This document shows positions 1-7,144 of a stretch of 54,370 bases of DNA, piece by piece. The position numbers and the translations under genes were made by a program. Below the pieces are notes generated by a model, which saw nothing but the letters and a program-made list of their open reading frames with translations, did no database searches and had not been told where the DNA came from. The DNA comes from an uncultured Verrucomicrobiota bacterium (GTDB lineage Bacteria; Verrucomicrobiota; Verrucomicrobiia; Opitutales; Opitutaceae). Every line of letters begins with the position of its first letter. The stretch's first letter is position 1. The stretch spans positions 1-54,370 of the forward strand of contig CAIUGM010000024.1 in the NCBI GenBank assembly GCA_903898675.1. Direction: 5' to 3'.

Positions 1-73
1 CGATGCTCTTGCCTCCGTCCACGTCCCGCAGGATACGGACTTTCTCCTCTGTACTGTAGCGTTTACCTTTCAT
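1..73 (-). CDS. IS3-family transposase OrfA, N-terminal fragment
   Basis: Reading the minus strand from an ATG at 73 gives 24 residues beginning MKGKRYSTEEKVRILR and ending GGKSI at the window edge. This is the N-terminal helix-turn-helix start typical of IS3-family OrfA (DNA binding for transposition). Only the first part is inside the window. About 30 bp upstream of the ATG lies an imperfect palindrome (CTGGG with CCCAG), and a TG dinucleotide near 105 could be the outer end of the element. I cannot see the other end, so I cannot say whether the element is intact. Confidence 0.75.
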   Translation of the reverse strand, partial: MKGKRYSTEEKVRILRDVDGGKSI

Positions 74-90
74 GATCTGGGTCCTTTTTA

Positions 91-1443
91 TTGGCCCAGA
101 CCGACATTTCAAGCGGCTCGAATTACCGGAATCACGTCAGGCTGGCCCAGTCGTTGCTCCGGACGGCAAGGCAAGAACGGTGGTGGAGCATCATTGACGA
201 CCGGAATGTCAATTACCGGAGCAGCTGGGATCGGGCCCATACCAAGACTAATTTACTCCTCGGCCGGATCGCGCTGCGGGAGGGTGATAGGGCGGCGGCC
301 AAGGATCACCTGCTCGGAGCCATCAAAGCCGGAACCGAGAACTGGCTTTCGGGCTGGGATCATATGGACCTTGATCTGCCGGCCGAACTGCTGGCGGCCG
401 GCGAGAGCGCCGCGGTGCTCCGGTTTGTGGACCAGGCAAAAAAGGCCGAGGCGGATTATAAAACCGGCGCAGGTTGGGCCGATATCTATTGGGCGGATGA
501 TACCATTTATGAATTGGAAGCCTCGGATCGCACCGCCGCCGTGGATCTCGATCAATTGCGCAAGGATGTTTCCGCCGGCAAGGTTCCTGATTATTGGAAG
601 AAGGAGTTGAATCCTCCCCCGCAGCCGACCGCAGCCGCCACACTGAAGCCTCTGCCCAGTCCGCAAGGCCCATCGACCTTTTCCCGTCAGATCGGTTTTC
701 TTCTCAGCCAGTTGCAATATCCCGTCTACTTTCAAATGGCCGGCTGGGTGCTCGCTGTGCCGATTCTGTACCGCCGGCCCCGCGCCTTCGGAGGCCTTTC
801 GTTCCGGACGGCGTCTTGGTTCTCGGCCATCGGGGCCCTTTCCCTTGTCGAAGGAATCCTGTTGCTGGCTTTGTTCTGGAGCGTGTTCGGCTTCGCCCTC
901 AGGGTCGTCTTCCAGGCGGTCTGGTTCCAAGCGATTCTGGCGCTGGCGGCCGCGGTGGCGTTGTGGGAAATCAGGCGGGCGCTCCGGGGCGAAACGACGG
1001 CCGGACGCATGACACTGCTGTTGCGCGGATCGCTGGCCTACCTGGCGGTATTCTTTTGCCTGAAGTCTACTTTGACCAACCGGCACGGCATCGCGCCTGA
1101 CTTCGTCTACTTCATGTCGGTGTTCGTCACGCCGTTGCTTGGGGTGACCTCGGGCGGGATTGTCTTGGGCGTTGCATGGGAATTGTGGCAGTGGACCAAA
1201 CGCAATGCCTCGCTTCCGTCCTGGTCGAAATGGTGCCTTTATGTGGCCGCCCCGATTCTGGGGGCACAGGTGGTTGCCGGCAGCTGGCCCTACCTGGCTG
1301 GCATGCATATCATCAGCCGGCCGCTGGCCATCTCGCTGCTTTGGCTGAATGTCCTGCTCCCCTGGTTGGTGCTGGGCGGATTCGCAGCCGCCCGGCAGCC
1401 GGCGGAGCCGCCCGTCCCCTCCCCGACCGCCGCCAAACCGTGA
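91..1443 (+). CDS. Membrane protein with soluble N-terminal region, possibly 5'-truncated
   Basis: Open frame of 450 residues starting at a TTG; a stop lies 16 bp upstream, inside the probable IS end. Residues about 15-190 look soluble, rich in Trp and charged residues, with a short TPR-like stretch. A Pro-rich linker follows. Residues about 215-430 hold roughly six hydrophobic segments. No family recognised. The stop overlaps the GTG of the sigma-factor gene (GTGA), so the two are probably co-transcribed. Because the reading frame begins at the edge of an IS3-type element, the natural N-terminus may be missing or replaced. Confidence 0.6.
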   Translation: MAQTDISSGSNYRNHVRLAQSLLRTARQERWWSIIDDRNVNYRSSWDRAHTKTNLLLGRIALREGDRAAAKDHLLGAIKAGTENWLSGWDHMDLDLPAELLAAGESAAVLRFVDQAKKAEADYKTGAGWADIYWADDTIYELEASDRTAAVDLDQLRKDVSAGKVPDYWKKELNPPPQPTAAATLKPLPSPQGPSTFSRQIGFLLSQLQYPVYFQMAGWVLAVPILYRRPRAFGGLSFRTASWFSAIGALSLVEGILLLALFWSVFGFALRVVFQAVWFQAILALAAAVALWEIRRALRGETTAGRMTLLLRGSLAYLAVFFCLKSTLTNRHGIAPDFVYFMSVFVTPLLGVTSGGIVLGVAWELWQWTKRNASLPSWSKWCLYVAAPILGAQVVAGSWPYLAGMHIISRPLAISLLWLNVLLPWLVLGGFAAARQPAEPPVPSPTAAKP

Positions 1444-2009
1444 GCGAAATCACCCAGATCCTCACCGGCCTGAAGGACGACGACCCGCGCGCCGCGGAGC
1501 TGCTGCTGCCGCTCGTGTATGACGAATTGCGCAAGCTCGCCGCACAGAAGCTTGCGCGCGAACGCCCCGGCCAGACGCTCCAGGCCACGGCGCTCGTGCA
1601 CGAGGCGTGGCTGCGCCTCGCCGGCCCCGACCAGCACACGTGGAACGGCCGCGCCCACTTCTTCGGTGCCGCCGCGGAGGCGATGCGCCGCATTTTGATC
1701 GACCGCGCCCACCGCAAGGCCGCCGTCCGCCATGGCGGCGGGCTGGCGCGCGCCCCGGCCGACGTTGCGGATCTCGACATCGCCGCGCCCGACAGCCAGG
1801 GCGAAGAGCTGCTGGCGGTACACGAGGTTCTCGACCGGCTCGCCGCGCACGACGCCCGCGCGGCCCAGCTGGTCAAGCTGCGCTACTTCGTCGGGCTCAC
1901 GATCGAGGAGGCGGCGGCGGCGCTTGGTGTGTCCGAGCCGACGGCCAAGCGCGACTGGACCTACGCCCGGGCGTGGCTCCACCGCGAGATCCGGGCGGCC
2001 CGCGGCTGA
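1440..2009 (+). CDS. ECF-type RNA polymerase sigma factor (TIGR02999-like)
   Basis: A 189-residue protein from GTG 1440, which overlaps the upstream stop. Region 2 is seen as LLPLVYDELRKLAAQKLARE, then TLQATALVHEAWLRL and HFFGAAAEAMRRILIDRAR-like sequence. Region 4 is a helix-turn-helix (LTIEEAAAALGVSEPTAKRDW). This pattern is the ECF-like subfamily abundant in Planctomycetes and Verrucomicrobia, usually encoded beside Ser/Thr kinases. No kinase follows here, and the only apparent partner is the membrane protein upstream, which might control it (inference). Target promoters are unknown. Confidence 0.85.
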   Translation: MSEITQILTGLKDDDPRAAELLLPLVYDELRKLAAQKLARERPGQTLQATALVHEAWLRLAGPDQHTWNGRAHFFGAAAEAMRRILIDRAHRKAAVRHGGGLARAPADVADLDIAAPDSQGEELLAVHEVLDRLAAHDARAAQLVKLRYFVGLTIEEAAAALGVSEPTAKRDWTYARAWLHREIRAARG

Positions 2010-2206
2010 GTTTCCTTTAGCCGCCCGCCGAATTCAAACGGCCGAAGGGATCAGTGCAAAGGCCGTTGCTGCATCCTCGTAAACCGCCTCGTTCCCGGTC
2101 TCCTGCATCGGGGTGCCCACGGAATAAACGGAAGAAAGGCCCAAGTCGCTCGAAGCTTACCCACTCTTCAGTTTTTCAGTGTGTTCCGTGGGCCCCTCTT
2201 CCGGAC

Positions 2207-3457
2207 CTACGACGCCTTCTTCTTCTCAAACTGATCGAAGTCGCGCAGCGACGGGAAGAGCCGCATCCAGGCGAACACCACCACCAGGGTCCCCAACCCG
2301 CCGATGACCGTGGCGGGCACGGTGCCCCAGAGCGACGCCGTCACCCCGGACTCGAATTCGCCGAGCTGGTTCGAGGTGCCGATGAACAGCGAATTCACCG
2401 CGCCGACGCGCCCGCGCATCTCGTCCGGGGTCTCGAGCTGCACCAGCGAACTCCGGATGACCACGCTGATCGTGTCGGCGGCCCCGAGGAGCGCCAGGGC
2501 GCAGAGCGACAGGATGAACGAGTGGGACAACCCGAAGACCACGGTCATGAGGCCGAAGCAAAACACGCCCAGAAACATCTTCCGCCCGACCTGCCGCTGC
2601 GGGGGCCGGCGGGCGAGGTAGACGGACATCGCCAGCGAACCGACCGCCGGCGCGGCCCGCAGCGACCCCAGGCCCCAGACGCCGATGTGCAGGATGTCGC
2701 GCGCAAAGACCGGCAGCAGCGCCGCCGCGCCGCCGAGCAGCACCGCAAAGAGGTCGAGCGAGATGCTGCCCAGGATCAGGGGGTGGGCGCGGATGTAATG
2801 GATGCCCGAGAACAGCGACGCAAACGTGGCGGGCTGCCGGGGCCGGACGGCGCGCTCCTGTCGCATCAGCGCCACCAAGCCGGAACCGGCGAGCGCCAGC
2901 CCGGCCGCCGCGGCGTACGGTACCGCGGGCCCGAACGCATACAAGAGTCCGCCGATCGACGGCCCGACGATGGACGCAGTCTGGAACGCGCCCGAGGCCC
3001 ACGCGATGGCCTTCGGCACCAGCGCTTCCGGCACCAGCGTCGGCATGAGTGCCTGCGTCGCCGGCCCCTGGAACGCGCGGGCCGACCCGATCAGCGCCAC
3101 CAGCGTGAAAATTCCCGGCAGGCCGAGCCAGTTTCCCCACGCCCCGAGGGCCAGGATGGCGGTGGCCAGTCCCTGCACCCCGAGGGCCAGGCCGTAGACC
3201 TTCCGCCGGTCGTAACGGTCCGCCACGTGTCCGGCCGGGAGCGTCAACAGCACGATCGGCAGGAACTGCACCAAGCCGGCCATGCCCAGTTGGAAGGCGC
3301 TGTGCGTGATATCGTAGATCTGCCAGCCCACGGCCACCGCCTGAATCTGGAAAGCCATGCCCGAGGCAATCCGGGCGCACCAAAACCACCCATAGGCGGG
3401 ATGCGCGGTGAGCAGCATCCGGGGCTTGGCTTGGTCAGGTTGCAGGTGGGAGGTCAT
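2207..3457 (-). CDS. MFS transporter, EntS/DHA3-like exporter
   Basis: A 416-residue protein with about twelve hydrophobic segments. The MFS loop 2-3 signature appears as GHVADRYDRRKVYG at about residues 75-88, and a later LETPDEMRGRVGAVNSLF matches the EntS/MefA-like (DHA3) branch, which exports siderophores or drugs. Start is the ATG at 3457. It is divergent from the YkgJ-like gene with about 180 bp between. No siderophore genes are in the window, so the substrate is not predictable. Confidence 0.85.
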   Translation of the reverse strand: MTSHLQPDQAKPRMLLTAHPAYGWFWCARIASGMAFQIQAVAVGWQIYDITHSAFQLGMAGLVQFLPIVLLTLPAGHVADRYDRRKVYGLALGVQGLATAILALGAWGNWLGLPGIFTLVALIGSARAFQGPATQALMPTLVPEALVPKAIAWASGAFQTASIVGPSIGGLLYAFGPAVPYAAAAGLALAGSGLVALMRQERAVRPRQPATFASLFSGIHYIRAHPLILGSISLDLFAVLLGGAAALLPVFARDILHIGVWGLGSLRAAPAVGSLAMSVYLARRPPQRQVGRKMFLGVFCFGLMTVVFGLSHSFILSLCALALLGAADTISVVIRSSLVQLETPDEMRGRVGAVNSLFIGTSNQLGEFESGVTASLWGTVPATVIGGLGTLVVVFAWMRLFPSLRDFDQFEKKKAS

Positions 3458-3640
3458 GCGTGAGCGTGCAGTGGGATGACGCCGTCGACGGGCAATCCGC
3501 TACGCGAAAATGCGGCCGCGTGGACTGCTGTCGACTCAGTTTGAACAGGAAGGCTCGCCTGATGGGCCATCGCGCGAATTTCCCGCACCCCCAATAGCAC
3601 TCGCCGTTTGCCCGCAATCATGCGCCCATGGGAGACGATC

Positions 3641-4369
3641 ATGCTCTCCCCCGCCCTCGAAAAACAGCGCCAGCAGTTGTACGCCCAAGCGGTGGCGGAC
3701 ATGGAGCAACGCGTGCAGGCGGCCGGCGATTTCCCCGCGATGCTCGCGGCGCTGGGCTGGGGCCTGCAGGAACTTGACCGGACGTACACGGCCACGCCGG
3801 CCCGGGTGAAGGCGACCGTTGCCTGCCGGGCGGGCTGCTCCTTTTGCTGCAGCGTGCCGGTCGATGTGCAGGCCCATGAGGTATTGTTCGCGGCCGGGTT
3901 CATCCGGAAGAATTTTCCGCCGGCGGAACTCGCCGCCGCGATCACCCGCACCGCCGCCCACCGCGCGCGGGTTTCGGGGTTGTACAGTGACGAGCGCGGC
4001 CGCCTGCGCCAGCCGTGTGCGCTGCTGCGCGACGACCGCTGTTCCATTTATGAAGGCCGGCCGGAAGCCTGTCGCGCCCATCACACGAACAATGTGGCGC
4101 CGTGCATCGCGGATCTGACCGAGCCCGACGTCGCCATCGAGCAGGCCTACATCCCCGCCCTGCGGTCGCGGATGTTCGCCGTCATGCTCGGACTCGACGA
4201 GGCGATCGAGGCCGCGGGCTTCGACGACCGCGCATATGACTTCGGCTCGGCCTTGCATGAGGCGCTGACCAACAGCCTCTGCCAGGAATTGTGGATGCGC
4301 CGGAAGCCCGCCTTCCCCGATTCGTGTCTGGCCGATCCGTCGATGGATGACGCGCGGCCCGGTGCCTGA
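3641..4369 (+). CDS. YkgJ-family cysteine cluster protein
   Basis: A 242-residue protein. I chose ATG 3641 because GGGAGA lies 6 bp upstream; in-frame starts further up (3608, 3620) lack this. Cys62, Cys66, Cys69 and Cys70 form CxxxCxxCC, followed by a second set (CALLRDDRC, then RPEACRAHH). This is the arrangement of the UPF0153/YkgJ family, thought to chelate zinc or iron. The biochemical role of the family is not settled. It stands alone on this strand. Confidence 0.8.
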   Translation: MLSPALEKQRQQLYAQAVADMEQRVQAAGDFPAMLAALGWGLQELDRTYTATPARVKATVACRAGCSFCCSVPVDVQAHEVLFAAGFIRKNFPPAELAAAITRTAAHRARVSGLYSDERGRLRQPCALLRDDRCSIYEGRPEACRAHHTNNVAPCIADLTEPDVAIEQAYIPALRSRMFAVMLGLDEAIEAAGFDDRAYDFGSALHEALTNSLCQELWMRRKPAFPDSCLADPSMDDARPGA

Positions 4370-4391
4370 CTTTGGGTTCAACTATTTCTGA

Positions 4392-4503
4392 ACCACAGAG
4401 ACACAGAGGAGGAAGGCCATTCAGCGGAGGTGTTTGCCGCTCGGAATATAAAACCCACTCGGTCACCAGGCCTCCGGTCTCTGTGTCTTCGTGCCTCTGT
4501 GGT
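4392..4503. repeat. Palindromic repeat family A, copy 1
   Basis: The left arm ACCACAGAGACACAGAG at 4392-4408 is matched by a right arm at 4479-4503 ending CCTCTGTGGT, with about 70 bp between. A second copy is at 14734-14798. The rest of the 330-bp space before the next gene shows nothing else. Confidence 0.8.
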
Positions 4504-4699
4504 GATAATAGTCCGATTCCCCGTCCTCACCTGTTCTACGCGCAGGGCTGCAGTCGGGCTCGAACCGGAACCATCCCCCGCGGTCTGCCATGGGATGAAG
4601 CATCACTCCACTGGCAACCGATTGATCCGGTCGCCCGGCCAGACCCAAGCAGGCCAATACCCCATTGCCCAATCCCGGCCCGCGCGGTTAAGCTCGGTC

Positions 4700-5113
4700 A
4701 TGACCAGAATAAATTTCCGCCTCCCCTCTTTCGCCGGCGCGCTGCTGGCCGCCAGCCTGCTGCTTACGTTCACCGGTTGCGCCGATACGCCGGCCTGGGG
4801 CGGCTGGTCTTCGGGCCCCACGGTGGCGCAAATGCAAGTCGGCCGCGGGGTCCGGCCGGACTGGGTTTATTTCCCCGCCTACGGGATATATTACAGCAGC
4901 AACTACCAGGAGTTCGTCTATTGGGACGCAACCGACTGGGTCACACGCCCCTCGCCGATCGCGCCGCTGACGCTGGAGCAACTCCAGGCCTCGCCCTCGG
5001 TGAGCATGGGTTTCCAGGATTCACCGGCGCTGCATCATGCGGCGGTCAGCCAGCTCTACCCAAGAGACTGGCATGCCCAAGGCAGCGGGTTTGCGGCGGC
5101 CCGCGGCTACTGA
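4700..5113 (+). CDS. Small lipoprotein, unknown function
   Basis: A 137-residue protein from ATG 4700. The N-terminus is a lipoprotein signal: Arg near the start, a hydrophobic stretch, then lipobox LTFTGC with Cys at about residue 26. The mature part is rich in Tyr and Trp (PDWVYFPAYGIYYSSNYQEF), with no family recognised. It is probably anchored in the envelope. The frame is open further upstream to 4430, but that part runs through repeat A and is unlikely to be coding. Confidence 0.65.
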   Translation: MTRINFRLPSFAGALLAASLLLTFTGCADTPAWGGWSSGPTVAQMQVGRGVRPDWVYFPAYGIYYSSNYQEFVYWDATDWVTRPSPIAPLTLEQLQASPSVSMGFQDSPALHHAAVSQLYPRDWHAQGSGFAAARGY

Positions 5114-5212
5114 AAGTTTCCGGGCGGATCACGTATTCCGCCCCGTAGCGTCGCCCAGCCTGTCCGGCCTGTCCGCCCTAGCCTCGACGACGGAGGGAGG
5201 CCGGCCCCACCG

Positions 5213-5530
5213 TTACTTCACGGTGATGTTGTTTACGACCTCGTGCACGCCGGTGACCTCGGCGGCCAGCATGCCGGCGCGCTTTTTCTGCAGGCCGTTG
5301 TCCACGAAACCGCTGAGTTGGACGACGCCCTTGAAGGTCTCGACCTTGATGGCGCCGCCCGGGGTGCCGTCATCGTGGAGCAGGGCGGCCTTCACCTTGG
5401 TGGTGATGACGCTGTCGTCGATGAATTCACCCGTGCTGGCCTGGGTGGGCGTGCTGGCGCAGCCGGGAGCGAAAACGAGGGCGGTGGTGGCGAGGCTGGC
5501 GAGGGCCAGCAGGGAAATGATCTTTTTCAT
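5213..5530 (-). CDS. BON-domain lipoprotein
   Basis: A 105-residue protein. MKKIISLLALASLATTALVF is followed by a probable lipobox ending PGC at about residue 24. Residues about 38-103 are one BON domain (DSVITTKVKAALL, VETFKGVVQLSGFVD, and AAEVTGVHEVVNNI at the end). BON domains occur in OsmY-like proteins linked to envelope stress and are thought to bind lipid. A single BON with lipid anchor is a common small form. It converges with the lipoprotein gene before it. Confidence 0.85.
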   Translation of the reverse strand: MKKIISLLALASLATTALVFAPGCASTPTQASTGEFIDDSVITTKVKAALLHDDGTPGGAIKVETFKGVVQLSGFVDNGLQKKRAGMLAAEVTGVHEVVNNITVK

Positions 5531-5710
5531 GGCGGATGGGTGAGGGAAATTATTCTGCTCAGAAGGAGTGACCCAGCAGGGCCGGAAGTGTTCCCGGACG
5601 GCCCGGCCCCGGGGTTGTCCGCACCCTGACCGGTTACTTCGCGGTTAAATCAGCCCGGTTCCGGCCCGGCCCTGATTTTGGTGGAATCTCCCGGCAGAGT
5701 GGCTTCTCTT

Positions 5711-7135
5711 ATGGCTCTTATGATCACCCCGCTGCTCCGCCCGGTCCTGAGTGTTGTCGCCGGATTGGCCCTTACGGCCGGTCTCTTTGCCCAAGCCCCC
5801 AAGATTGCCTTTCCCGACGCCAGCCCCGCCAGCACCCTGAAACAGCGGGTGGGCCTGACCGACATCGAGATCACCTACTCGCGCCCCGGCATGAAGGGCC
5901 GCAAGATCTTCGGCGGCCTCGAGCCCTACGGCAAGGTCTGGCGCACCGGCGCCAACACCGCGACCAAGATCACGTTCAGCACCGACGTGAAGCTCAACGG
6001 GACCCCGATTCCCGCCGGCACCTACGAGCTATTCACCATTCCCGGCGAATCCGAGTGGACCGTCATCATCCACAAGAACATGTCCCAGTGGGGCGCCTAC
6101 GACTACGACCAGAAGAACGACGTCGCCCGCATCACCGCCCGGCCCTTCACCCTGCCGCTGCCGCTGGAGAATTTCACGATCACGTTCAATCACCTGAAGG
6201 ACGAGTCGGCGCTGCTCGAGTTTGCCTGGGAAAAAACCCTTGTGCCGGTGAAGGTGGAGGTCGACGTCGTGTCGACCCTCGTGCCGCAGATCGAGACGCT
6301 TATGGCCTCCGCCGAACCGAAGAAACCCTATGTGCAGGCCGCCATGTTCTACCTCGATCACGATCTCGACCTGAACAAGGCGCTCGGCTGGATGAACGCC
6401 GCCATCGCGGCGCATCCGGAAGGGTTCTACTATATTTACCGGAAGGGGCTGATTCAGGAAAAAATGGGCGACAAGGCCGGCGCCCTCGCCAGCGCCAAGC
6501 TCGCCATTGAGGGCGCCAACAAGGCCGGTGGATTGATCCGGGATGAATATGTCCGCCTCGACGAAGCCCTCATCGCCCGCCTCAATGGCCAGAGCACTCC
6601 GGTGGCGACACCCGTCGTGCCGGCAAAGCCACGCGTCAATTCCAGCGGTGGCACCAGCCCGCATGAGACAACCAGTGCGGTCATCGGCGAGCGCAAGGCC
6701 GGCAACCGCATCACGCTGACCTACGGCCGACCCTACACCCGCGACCCCAAGACCGGCGAGCCGCGCAAGATCTGGGGCGGCCTGGTGAAGTGGGACAAGG
6801 CCGACCGCCTCGGCGCGGATGAAGCGACCGTGCTCCTCACGTCCAAGCCCCTGCAGTTCGGCGCCACCACGGTTCCCGCCGGGGCCTACACGCTCTATAT
6901 TATACCGTCCGAGTCCGGGGTCTCGAAGCTGGCCATCAGCACCAACCTCGGGAAATGGGGTGTGCCCGTCGACGAGACCCACGATCTCGCCCGCGTCGAT
7001 CTGACCAAGACCGCACTCGACCAGCCGGTCGACCAGCTCACCCTGGCCGTCGTCAACGACCCGGCCGCCGGCGGCCAGCTCAAGATCATGTGGGAGAACA
7101 CCCAGTTCTCCGTGCCGTTCACGGTTCAGCCGTAA
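5711..7135 (+). CDS. Exported protein with two DUF2911 domains
   Basis: 474 residues from ATG 5711 (ATG 5720 is also possible). A signal peptide ends near LTAGLFAQA. The first DUF2911 domain spans about residues 30-180 (ITYSRPGMKGRKIFGGLEPYGKVWRTGAN, here split by family-typical YSRP and WRTGAN motifs). A TPR-like middle follows (LNKALGWMNAAIAAHPEGF). A second DUF2911 domain at about 315-470 repeats the pattern (LTYGRPYTRDPKTG, WGGLVKWDKADRLGADEAT, FGATTVPAGAYTLYIIP). Most family members carry one copy. Function is unknown; export suggests an envelope role. It ends 9 bp before the PIG-L gene, which suggests co-transcription. Confidence 0.8.
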   Translation: MALMITPLLRPVLSVVAGLALTAGLFAQAPKIAFPDASPASTLKQRVGLTDIEITYSRPGMKGRKIFGGLEPYGKVWRTGANTATKITFSTDVKLNGTPIPAGTYELFTIPGESEWTVIIHKNMSQWGAYDYDQKNDVARITARPFTLPLPLENFTITFNHLKDESALLEFAWEKTLVPVKVEVDVVSTLVPQIETLMASAEPKKPYVQAAMFYLDHDLDLNKALGWMNAAIAAHPEGFYYIYRKGLIQEKMGDKAGALASAKLAIEGANKAGGLIRDEYVRLDEALIARLNGQSTPVATPVVPAKPRVNSSGGTSPHETTSAVIGERKAGNRITLTYGRPYTRDPKTGEPRKIWGGLVKWDKADRLGADEATVLLTSKPLQFGATTVPAGAYTLYIIPSESGVSKLAISTNLGKWGVPVDETHDLARVDLTKTALDQPVDQLTLAVVNDPAAGGQLKIMWENTQFSVPFTVQP

Positions 7136-7144
7136 GCGCCCTCC

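Noticed and set aside
2054..3463. Long plus-strand frame opposite the MFS gene
   Set aside because: Composition is Arg/Gln/His/Pro rich and it mirrors a clear transporter gene on the other strand.
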